The notes under the pieces were generated by a model, which was not told the DNA's origin, did not search any database, and saw only the letters and a list, made by a program, of their open reading frames with translations. The position numbers and the translations under genes are program-made. Below, in pieces: positions 6,975 through 12,852 of a DNA stretch of 12,852 nt (position 1 is the first letter of the stretch; each line of letters begins with the position of its first letter). Location of the stretch: positions 1-12,852 of the forward strand of contig JAEEGU010000177.1 of NCBI GenBank assembly GCA_016280485.1, written 5' to 3'. Source of the DNA: Bacillota bacterium. GTDB taxonomy: Bacteria; Bacillota; Clostridia; Peptostreptococcales; Anaerovoracaceae.

Positions 6975-8891
6975 ATGCTGGAATTCAACTACGACAAGAT
7001 GCTTTTTACCATTCCGGCGGAAAAGCACAGTAAAGAGGAAATAACGAGTCTGCTGAAAGCACACCCGGAGATAAGATTTGTCTCTATGGTGGGAATCGAT
7101 CTCGGCGGTAACGATACCGACGAGAGGATTCCTGTAAAGCTGTTCATTGAAAAGATGGATAACATGCTGCAGCACGGCGTCCAAACCGACGGTTCCAGCG
7201 TAGTGCTGCCAAAGATAGCGCAGCTCAATAACGCAAAGGTCGACATCATACCGGACAAAAGCGTGAACTGGTATGTGGACTACAATTACAAGAATGTTGA
7301 CAGGGAAACGGGGCTTCCGATCGGAACCCTCCGCATCCCGGCATTCCTGCTCCACAATGATACAAATGAGGTCGGCTCCCGCGTAATCCTCCGCGATGCA
7401 ATAAAGAATTTCAAAGAGGATCTCATAGAGCTCATTCGCGAAAACCCTTACGTTTGCGAACATCTCCCAATAAACAGTGCAGACGATATCGACGAAATCA
7501 TCCTGACCTCGGCAACAGAGCTTGAGTTCTGGGTAAAGACACCGGATGACGAGGCGGACCGCGAACAGCTCTCGACAGCACAGATATTAAAGGAACAGTA
7601 CTGGAAGCGCACAGCGGGTCCTGTCCGCACGGCTCTCGAGGAAACCCTCATCATTCTCGACCACTACGGCTTCGAGGTCGAGATGGGCCACAAGGAGGTC
7701 GGTGGCGTAAAGGCGAAGATGGGCAACTCCGGTAAATACGACCATGTAATGGAGCAGCTTGAAATCGACTGGAAATACGCAGATGCGATGCAGGCGGCTG
7801 ACAACGAAAACATGGTTAAATATGTTGTAAGAGACATCTTCAGATGCTACGGCCTCGATGTTTCGTTCATGGCAAAGCCTGTTCCGGGCGTTGCCGGCAG
7901 CGGCGCCCACACTCATATGGGTATTGCCGTAAAGCTGAAGAACGGAAAGATGGTAAACCTCTTCTCGCCGCTTGATCCAAAGGCTGATTACTTAAGCCCT
8001 ATCGGATTTGGAGCTCTGGCGGGAATCCTCAAGAACTACGAGGTTATAAATCCTTTCGTAAGCTCGACAAACGATGCGTTCAACCGCTTAAAGCCGGGCT
8101 TCGAGGCACCGATTTGTATCGTTACATCGCTTGGCCGCTCTGTGGAGCTGCCTTCCCGTAACAGAACGGTTTTGGTGGGCCTTGTGAGGGACATCAGCTC
8201 GTCTATGGCGACACGCTTTGAACTGCGATCTCCGAACCCGCGTAGCAACACGTACCTCGTGATTGCAGCGGGCTATATGGCAATGCTTGACGGCATAAAG
8301 GCAACGCTGGAGGCAAAGAAAACCTCTGCCGATATGCTTGCCAGCATCAGTAAAAAGTATGGCGAAGCGGACTTCTACCTTGAAAAGAACAGAGAGTACC
8401 GCAGCGAAAACGATGTTTTCGATGAATATACACCGGAGGACCGCGACAGACTCTTTGGCAGAGCGCCGCGCACGGTTTGGGAAAACATCAACGCTTTCGA
8501 AAAATATCCGGAGCGCCTTGAGATTTTCAAGCGCGACGATGTTATGACCGAGCTGGTGCTCGAGTCTTACAAGGAGGCAACGATTCATCAGTGGGCTCTC
8601 GAGCTTCGCAACAGAATCCTGCCGAACACGATGGAAATCCTGCGCAAGTGCCGCAAAAAGCACAACGACAACGACTGCACAAACTATGACGTTGCCGGCT
8701 GGATGCACATAGCGGAGCTCAGGGATGAAATCGGGCGGGACAGCTTGGAGAGAACCTCCATGATAACCCGTATCACAGAGGCGCTCGATGCAGAGGCGTA
8801 TGACCTCGCATCAGATCTGCAGGTTGAATGCCAGAAGATGGTCAGCGACCTGCGCCTTGCTTATGCCATGTACGAAAAGAATTTGTTTTAG
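6975..8891 (+). CDS. Glutamine synthetase family protein, long form (638 aa)
   Basis: Glutamine synthetase joins glutamate and ammonia with ATP hydrolysis in the cytoplasm. The N-terminal beta-grasp part carries DGSS (72-75). Catalytic-domain landmarks, matched by eye to type I enzymes, are ELEFW (E182, E184; metal), E241 in GHKEVGG, E263 (E220 position), GSGAHTHMG (H312), RLKPGFEAP (R371, E377 flap), NRT (R396) and RFELRSPNP (E416, R418). All key positions are present, so it should be an active ligase. Oddities are an extra ~14 residues between E241 and E263, and ~180 residues beyond the usual catalytic core (about 455-638). The type I adenylylation motif NLY is absent. At 638 aa it is longer than type I (~440-470) and shorter than type III (~700). 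Another gamma-glutamyl acceptor than ammonia is possible. No GlnR-like site was found. Confidence 0.85.
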   Translation: MLEFNYDKMLFTIPAEKHSKEEITSLLKAHPEIRFVSMVGIDLGGNDTDERIPVKLFIEKMDNMLQHGVQTDGSSVVLPKIAQLNNAKVDIIPDKSVNWYVDYNYKNVDRETGLPIGTLRIPAFLLHNDTNEVGSRVILRDAIKNFKEDLIELIRENPYVCEHLPINSADDIDEIILTSATELEFWVKTPDDEADREQLSTAQILKEQYWKRTAGPVRTALEETLIILDHYGFEVEMGHKEVGGVKAKMGNSGKYDHVMEQLEIDWKYADAMQAADNENMVKYVVRDIFRCYGLDVSFMAKPVPGVAGSGAHTHMGIAVKLKNGKMVNLFSPLDPKADYLSPIGFGALAGILKNYEVINPFVSSTNDAFNRLKPGFEAPICIVTSLGRSVELPSRNRTVLVGLVRDISSSMATRFELRSPNPRSNTYLVIAAGYMAMLDGIKATLEAKKTSADMLASISKKYGEADFYLEKNREYRSENDVFDEYTPEDRDRLFGRAPRTVWENINAFEKYPERLEIFKRDDVMTELVLESYKEATIHQWALELRNRILPNTMEILRKCRKKHNDNDCTNYDVAGWMHIAELRDEIGRDSLERTSMITRITEALDAEAYDLASDLQVECQKMVSDLRLAYAMYEKNLF

Positions 8892-8906
8892 ATAAAGGAG
8901 AAAATC

Positions 8907-10187
8907 ATGTTAGACATTAAACGTATAAGAGAAGACTACGAAGGCGTCAAGGCCGCAGTTGAAAGAAGATGCAAGGGCGATTTCGGTATCAGCAAGATTC
9001 CGGCACTCGACGAAAAGCGCCGCTCTGTTCTCGCAGAGGTTGAGGCAATGAAGAGCAAGCAGAATCAGGTTTCAAAGCTCATCCCGCAGAAAAAGAAGGC
9101 GGGCGAGGATGTTACCGACATTATGGCAGAGATGAAGGAGCTTTCCGAGAACATCAAAAAGCTCGACGCAGAGGTTTCTCAGATTGAAGAGGATCTTCGC
9201 GATGCACTTCTCAATGTTCCTAACACTCCGAACCCTCAGGTTCAGGTGGGCGAAGACGACAGCGCAAACGTAGAAATCCGTAAGGTCGGCGAGCCTACAA
9301 AGTTTGATTTCGAAGCAAAGGCTCACTGGGATATCGGTACAGACCTCGACATCCTCGATTTCGAAAGAGCTACAAAGATTGCGGGTACCCGCTTTACAGT
9401 ATACAAGGGCCTCGGTGCCCGTCTTGAGCGTGCCGTTATGAACTTCATGCTCGACCTTCACACAATCGATCAGGACTACACAGAAATCCTGCCGCCTTTC
9501 ATGGTAAACCGTGCGGCAATGATTGGTACAGGCCAGCTTCCTAAGTTTGAAGAGGATATGTTCTATGTACCACAGAAGGACTTCTTCCTCATCCCGACAG
9601 CAGAGGTTCCTGTAACTAACCTCCGCGGCCAGGAAATCATCGACGAAGCTGAGCTTCCTATCTACTATACAGCGTATACTCCTTGCTTCAGAGCTGAAGC
9701 AGGCTCTGCAGGTCGCGACACAAGAGGACTCATCCGCCAGCACCAGTTCAACAAGGTTGAGCTTGTAAAGTTCGTAAAGCCTGAAACAAGCTATGCAGAG
9801 CTTGAAAGCCTCACTAACGATGCTGAGGAAGTATTAAAGATTCTCGGCCTGCCGTACAGAGTTGTTCGCCTCTCCACAGGCGACCTCGGATTCTCTTCGG
9901 CAATGACCTACGATATCGAGGTTTGGATGCCATCCTACGGCAGATACGTAGAGATTTCTTCCTGCTCGAACTTCGAAAGCTATCAGGCGCGTCGTGCAAA
10001 CATCCGCTTCAGACCTTCCGAAAAGGGTGCAAAGCCGGAGTTTGTACACACATTAAACGGTTCAGGACTTGCTATCGGTCGTACTACCGCTGCAATCCTC
10101 GAAAACTATCAGCAGGCTGACGGCTCGGTTATCATTCCTGAGGCGCTCCGCAAGTACATGGGCGGCGTAGAGAAGATTTCCAAGTAG
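8907..10187 (+). CDS. serS: Seryl-tRNA synthetase
   Basis: This 426-aa class II synthetase charges tRNA-Ser with serine. The N-terminal antiparallel coiled-coil arm that grips the tRNA-Ser long variable arm spans about residues 30-100 (DEKRRSVLAEVEAMKSKQNQ...). Other landmarks are the TAEVP loop at 231-235, motif 2 around FRAEAGSAGRDTRGLIRQHQF (261-281), and motif 3 with GSGLAIGRT (385-393, R392) near the end. Length and motif order match the bacterial enzyme. AAAGGAG lies 6 nt before the ATG and the gene starts 15 nt after the glutamine synthetase-like stop, so it is the last operon gene before the hairpin at 10236. Confidence 0.97.
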   Translation: MLDIKRIREDYEGVKAAVERRCKGDFGISKIPALDEKRRSVLAEVEAMKSKQNQVSKLIPQKKKAGEDVTDIMAEMKELSENIKKLDAEVSQIEEDLRDALLNVPNTPNPQVQVGEDDSANVEIRKVGEPTKFDFEAKAHWDIGTDLDILDFERATKIAGTRFTVYKGLGARLERAVMNFMLDLHTIDQDYTEILPPFMVNRAAMIGTGQLPKFEEDMFYVPQKDFFLIPTAEVPVTNLRGQEIIDEAELPIYYTAYTPCFRAEAGSAGRDTRGLIRQHQFNKVELVKFVKPETSYAELESLTNDAEEVLKILGLPYRVVRLSTGDLGFSSAMTYDIEVWMPSYGRYVEISSCSNFESYQARRANIRFRPSEKGAKPEFVHTLNGSGLAIGRTTAAILENYQQADGSVIIPEALRKYMGGVEKISK

Positions 10188-10235
10188 TACCGCCTACGGA
10201 ATCTTGGAAAGAATAAATAAGAATTAACGAGGATG

Positions 10236-10265
10236 GGGGCAGATGGAGGTCTGTCCCTATTTTTT
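10236..10265 (+). terminator. Intrinsic terminator after serS (possible attenuator)
   Basis: The 8-bp stem GGGGCAGA (10236-10243) / TCTGTCCC (10250-10257) includes one G.U pair and has the loop TGGAGG. It is followed by TATTTTTT (10258-10265). It ends only 21 nt before the next start codon, leaving no room for a separate promoter downstream of it. It is either a leaky terminator within one long transcript or an attenuator for the decarboxylase gene. Confidence 0.8.
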
Positions 10266-10286
10266 AAGAAAGACTAAGAGATATAA

Positions 10287-11819
10287 ATGGCTAAAGAAAC
10301 CAATAAAGAAAACAAGTCGAGAGGGCAAGGCAATGCGACTCCGATCGCAGATTTTTTGCTGAAAAATGCCGAGGACGGATATGTGTCCTTTCATATGCCC
10401 GGCCACAAGGGCTCGCGAATCTATCACGAGTTCGGATATGATGCCTTTCTCGACAATATGATGGATTGCGACGTTACCGAGATCATAGGCGCGGACAATC
10501 TGTTCAAAGCCGAGGGCATAATCGGCGAGGTGGCAAAGCGCTATGCAGAGCTTTACGAGGCTCGCGATTCTTACCTGCTTGTCAACGGCACAAGCGGAGG
10601 GCTCATCGCGGCAATCCTTTCAGCCGTGCCCCGCGGCGGCAGGATAATCATGGCGAGGAACTCGCACAAATCCATATTCAATGCGCTTCGTCTCGGCGGC
10701 ATCCGTCCGGTTTACGCTTATCCCGAAATGATAGAGGAATACGGCATCACCGGCGAGGTCAAGGCGGACGAGATAGAGAGACTGATAAAGGAATATCCCG
10801 ACGCTTCGGCGGTAATCCTGCCGAGCCCGAATTATTATGGCATCTGCTCCGACATTGAGGCAATAGCAAAGGTTGTGCATGATGCGGGAAAGGTGCTGAT
10901 TGTGGACCAGGCCCACGGAGCACATTTAAAGTTCTTTGACGGTATATGGGACGAAATGCCGAAAGGCGCCGAGACTTGTGGCGCGGATATAGTCGTAAAC
11001 AGCACTCACAAAACGCTGGCTTCGTTCACGCAGTCGGCGGTGCTCAATGTCTGCTCGGACCGAGTGTCAAAACTCGTGCTTGAAGACAGACTCCAGATGA
11101 TAGAAAGCTCCAGCCCGTCGTATCTACTCATGGCGAGCCTCGATATCAATGCGGCAATCCTTTCGGAGCACGGAACAGAGCTTGCGAAGAGATGGCGGGA
11201 GAACTTGGAATACGCGCTGCAGCGTCTATCGTCAATAGACAATCTGAAGGTCATGAAGACGCAGCGGCTCGACATGACAAAGCTAAATCTCGATATGAGC
11301 GAGCTCGGTCTTGACGGCGGACAGCTCGAGGAAGAGCTCCTCGCGCGTGGCGTCAGAGTGGAGCTTACCACAGGAAACATTTTGATGTGCATGACCGGAA
11401 TCGGCGGTGCCCGCTCCGACTACGAGCGGCTCGCGGACGCACTGGAGGATATCTCGAAAGAGAGGAAAGCTTGCAGTGGCGGAAAGTCGGTCGGCTCACG
11501 GGGCGCCGGAGAGAACTCTGCCGCAGGGGTTGAAAATAGCGACGGCGTGTCTATCGTTAATAGGCGATACGACGGTAATATGCTTTCCTATCGCAGCCTC
11601 GAGCTTTGCGATATCCCTGCCGAATCCGAGGTAATCAAGCTCAAGGACGCGGCGGGCAAAATCTGTGCCGCTTCCATCATCCCATACCCACCGGGCATCC
11701 CAATCGCTTGCCCGGGCGAGCGCCTCACCGGCGAGATAATCGCTTACATCGAGGGGCTTATCGCCCGCGGCGAAAAGGTTATCGGCGTCACCGCCGGCGA
11801 AATTCTGGTCGGATCATGA
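10287..11819 (+). CDS. Orn/Lys/Arg decarboxylase family PLP enzyme
   Basis: This 510-aa fold-type I PLP enzyme resembles the short decarboxylases of Firmicutes (SpeA/YaaO type, without the N-terminal wing domain of E. coli enzymes). Visible motifs are FHMPGHKGS (36-44), the phosphate loop GTSGG (101-105), the PLP-stacking H127 in NSHKS, D207 in DQAHGAH, and the Schiff-base K242 in STHKT. The C-terminal domain carries IIPYPPGIPIACPGE (464-478). It would remove CO2 from ornithine, lysine or arginine to give a polyamine or its precursor; the substrate cannot be read from sequence. An atypical Gly/Ser-rich linker (about 391-425) joins the two domains. The ribosome binding site is weak (AAGAG near 10275). 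The gene follows a terminator-like hairpin after serS. In related genomes tmk, gmk or holB often come next; here they do not. Confidence 0.9.
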   Translation: MAKETNKENKSRGQGNATPIADFLLKNAEDGYVSFHMPGHKGSRIYHEFGYDAFLDNMMDCDVTEIIGADNLFKAEGIIGEVAKRYAELYEARDSYLLVNGTSGGLIAAILSAVPRGGRIIMARNSHKSIFNALRLGGIRPVYAYPEMIEEYGITGEVKADEIERLIKEYPDASAVILPSPNYYGICSDIEAIAKVVHDAGKVLIVDQAHGAHLKFFDGIWDEMPKGAETCGADIVVNSTHKTLASFTQSAVLNVCSDRVSKLVLEDRLQMIESSSPSYLLMASLDINAAILSEHGTELAKRWRENLEYALQRLSSIDNLKVMKTQRLDMTKLNLDMSELGLDGGQLEEELLARGVRVELTTGNILMCMTGIGGARSDYERLADALEDISKERKACSGGKSVGSRGAGENSAAGVENSDGVSIVNRRYDGNMLSYRSLELCDIPAESEVIKLKDAAGKICAASIIPYPPGIPIACPGERLTGEIIAYIEGLIARGEKVIGVTAGEILVGS

Positions 11820-11825
11820 ACTGAG

Positions 11826-11860
11826 TTGGTATAAATCAAAAATATAGCGGTTAATACCAA
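11826..11860. repeat. Palindromic element 1 (TTGGTAT...ATACCAA)
   Basis: TTGGTAT (11826-11832) and ATACCAA (11854-11860) form a 35-bp unit with a perfect 7-bp inverted repeat, extendable to 9 of 10. It begins 7 nt after the decarboxylase stop. Confidence 0.6.
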
Positions 11861-11887
11861 TAAAAGTCGACGGATATGTTTTTCTTG

Positions 11888-11921
11888 TTGGTTTTTTTAT
11901 GAAAATCGATAAAAAAACCAA
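11888..11921. repeat. Palindromic element 2 (13-bp perfect inverted repeat)
   Basis: TTGGTTTTTTTAT (11888-11900) and ATAAAAAAACCAA (11909-11921) are perfect inverted arms around an 8-nt loop, a 34-bp unit. There is no U-tract after the right arm, although the left arm itself is U-rich on the plus strand. It is the strongest palindrome of the three. Confidence 0.75.
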
Positions 11922-11990
11922 TGCAAAGGGAAAAATCCAAGGTTTTGGAACCGAATTAACGCTGAAAAGCTGAAAAAATCAACGGATTTG

Positions 11991-12025
11991 TTGGTATTTT
12001 TACGGGGATTCAGTGATAGTACCAA
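11991..12025. repeat. Palindromic element 3 (TTGGTA...TACCAA)
   Basis: TTGGTA (11991-11996) and TACCAA (12020-12025) bound a 35-bp unit. Including flanking bases the arms reach 8 bp (11989-11996 / 12020-12027). The first half resembles element 2 (TTGGTnTTTTTA then a purine run). It lies ~40 nt before the esterase start codon. Confidence 0.65.
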
Positions 12026-12067
12026 CATAACGAAAAAATCCTGGGAAATATTAGGAAAGAACGAGAA

Positions 12068-12706
12068 ATGGCGAAGACGATTTTGTGCTATGGCGACTCA
12101 AATACATATGGATACGTACCCGAGACGGGGATGCGATACCCGCGGGACGTGCGGTATCCCGGTAGGCTACAGCTCCTGCTCGGCGACGACTATGAAATTG
12201 TGGAAGAGGGATGCAACGGCCGCACCACTGTTTACGATGACCCCATCGACGGATGGAAGAACGGGCTGGATTATCTAAAGCCTTGCATCCATTCTCATAA
12301 GCCAATCGATGCAGTGATTATGATGCTCGGAAGTAATGACCTAAAGACTACGTTCCATTTAAAGGCAGAGGACATTGCAGAGAGTGCGGGCAAGCTAGTT
12401 GATGTCATAAAAGAGTTCACTCTTGAGAAGCAGGGCTTCGTGCCAAAGATAGTTCTCGTTTCACCTCCGCACATCGGTGAAAACATCGCAAGCTCACCGT
12501 TCTACGGAGCATTTTCGGAAGAGGCAATTTTCGAGTCCCATAGGTTTGCGGAGTGCTATGCCGCGGTGGCAAAGGAACGCGGCTGCATCTTTTTCGATGC
12601 GGCAAAGTATGTGGAACCGTCGCACTTTGATTCTCTTCATCTCACCCCTGATGCTCACATAACCCTCGCCGACGAACTGGCAAAGGTCATAAAGGTAGCA
12701 AAATAA
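12068..12706 (+). CDS. SGNH hydrolase, aryl-esterase / acyltransferase-like
   Basis: This 212-aa cytosolic-type esterase has no signal peptide. The SGNH blocks are intact: block I YGDSNTYG (nucleophile S11), block II EEGCNGRTT (G48), block III GSND (G88-D91, N90) and block V DSLHLTPD (D188, H191). The whole protein follows the plan of the Mycobacterium smegmatis aryl esterase/acyltransferase MsAcT (ILCxGDSxTxG, DVRxxGxL, VIEEGxxxRTT, DDP, MLGxND, VSPP), recalled from memory. It would hydrolyse short-chain acyl esters; acetylated sugars are possible but unproven. An AGGA (12053-12056) lies 11 nt before the ATG, a weak and distant site. The gene appears to be alone, between two unusual non-coding stretches. 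Confidence 0.9.
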   Translation: MAKTILCYGDSNTYGYVPETGMRYPRDVRYPGRLQLLLGDDYEIVEEGCNGRTTVYDDPIDGWKNGLDYLKPCIHSHKPIDAVIMMLGSNDLKTTFHLKAEDIAESAGKLVDVIKEFTLEKQGFVPKIVLVSPPHIGENIASSPFYGAFSEEAIFESHRFAECYAAVAKERGCIFFDAAKYVEPSHFDSLHLTPDAHITLADELAKVIKVAK

Positions 12707-12733
12707 AATAATAACCCCCCGGGGAGTTTCTCA

Positions 12734-12822
12734 AGCCTTTCCTTTTTTGCTACACTTGATTTTGCGTGGTGTAAATTGCGCGCACAGAAAATCAAGAAGA
12801 TAAAATACAGAAAGGGAAGGCT
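12734..12822 (+). promoter_or_regulatory. Long leader hairpin covering the ribosome binding site of the next gene
   Basis: The outer arms 12734-12747 (AGCCTTTCCTTTTT) and 12809-12822 (AGAAAGGGAAGGCT) form 14 continuous RNA pairs, two of them G.U. An inner perfect 9-bp stem pairs CTTGATTTT (12755-12763) with AAAATCAAG (12788-12796). Both G.U pairs exist only in plus-strand RNA. The right outer arm contains GGGAAGG (12814-12820), the only Shine-Dalgarno-like sequence before ATG 12829, so the folded RNA would hide it. There is no U-tract after the right arm, so it is not a terminator. The upstream promoter was not identified. Confidence 0.5.
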
Positions 12823-12828
12823 ATTATA

Positions 12829-12852
12829 ATGAAAAAGATTCTTTCTATTTTA
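12829..12852 (+). CDS. Start of a secreted or membrane protein, truncated by window end
   Basis: Only eight codons are visible (MKKILSIL). The Lys-Lys start followed by hydrophobic residues is typical of a signal peptide. GGGAAGG (12814-12820) sits 8 nt upstream, inside the right arm of the long leader hairpin. The product cannot be identified. Confidence 0.55.

Larger units (their letters stand above)
11820..12067. other. A/T-rich intergenic region with clustered palindromes
   Basis: This 248-nt gap has no convincing coding frame. It holds three related 34-35-bp TTGGT...ACCAA elements, listed separately. It also holds a short IR (TCCAA-GGTT-TTGGA, 11936-11949) and an 8-bp tandem duplication (GCTGAAAA at 11961-11968 and 11969-11976). 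A weak promoter-like pair for the esterase gene (TTGGTA 11991-11996 and GATAGT 12015-12020, 18 nt apart) lies inside the third element. I do not call it a promoter. No clear terminator for the decarboxylase gene is seen, unless the A/T-rich second element serves. Confidence 0.6.

Noticed and set aside
11826..12025. CRISPR array
   Set aside because: The three TTGGT...ACCAA elements are palindromes with variable interiors and uneven spacing (62 and 103 bp). They are not identical repeats with uniform spacers, and no cas genes are present.
12713..12728. Terminator of the esterase gene (CCCCCCGGGG)
   Set aside because: The G/C palindrome leaves no proper loop, needs a mismatch when a loop is allowed, and has no U-tract.

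Overview
The window looks like chromosomal DNA from an anaerobic, gut-type member of the Bacillota, class Clostridia. The clues are an S-layer-homology domain tail, strong GGAGG-type ribosome binding sites, one TTG start, a UPF0182 membrane protein, a short Firmicutes-type Orn/Lys/Arg decarboxylase, and a G/C-rich hairpin repeat of a kind I recall from gut Clostridia. Base composition is near 50% G+C. A more precise placement (for example Family XIII / Anaerovoracaceae) would be a guess.

Layout. (1) 1-860: the end of an SLH-domain surface protein, an 11-bp triplicated repeat across its stop, a two-hairpin dispersed repeat whose tail supplies the ribosome binding site of a small unknown gene (421-771), and a 3' hairpin. 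(2) 857-1025, minus strand: a tRNA-Lys(CTT) gene with its own consensus promoter and a bidirectional terminator. (3) 1129-10187, plus strand: an apparent five-gene operon from an extended -10 promoter. It encodes a small one-pass membrane protein, a zinc-ribbon one-pass membrane protein with an extracytoplasmic domain, a 980-aa UPF0182 seven-helix membrane protein, an unusually long glutamine synthetase-family enzyme, and seryl-tRNA synthetase. Every gene has a good Shine-Dalgarno and gaps are 15-70 nt. (4) 10236-10265: a terminator-like hairpin, then a PLP-dependent Orn/Lys/Arg decarboxylase. (5) 11820-12067: an A/T-rich gap with three related 34-35-bp palindromes bounded by TTGGT...ACCAA. 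(6) An SGNH aryl-esterase-like hydrolase. (7) 12734-12828: a long imperfect hairpin that would bury the ribosome binding site of a gene cut off by the window end (MKKILSIL..., a probable signal peptide).

How the parts may work together: the first three operon genes look like an envelope module, with two bitopic proteins and one large polytopic protein that has a big extracytoplasmic domain. They are co-transcribed with central nitrogen metabolism (glutamine synthetase) and translation (serS). The sequence does not show a biochemical link between these halves. No phage, transposase, CRISPR or defence genes are visible. The most unusual non-coding signals are the three-palindrome cluster and the hairpin over the last gene's ribosome binding site.
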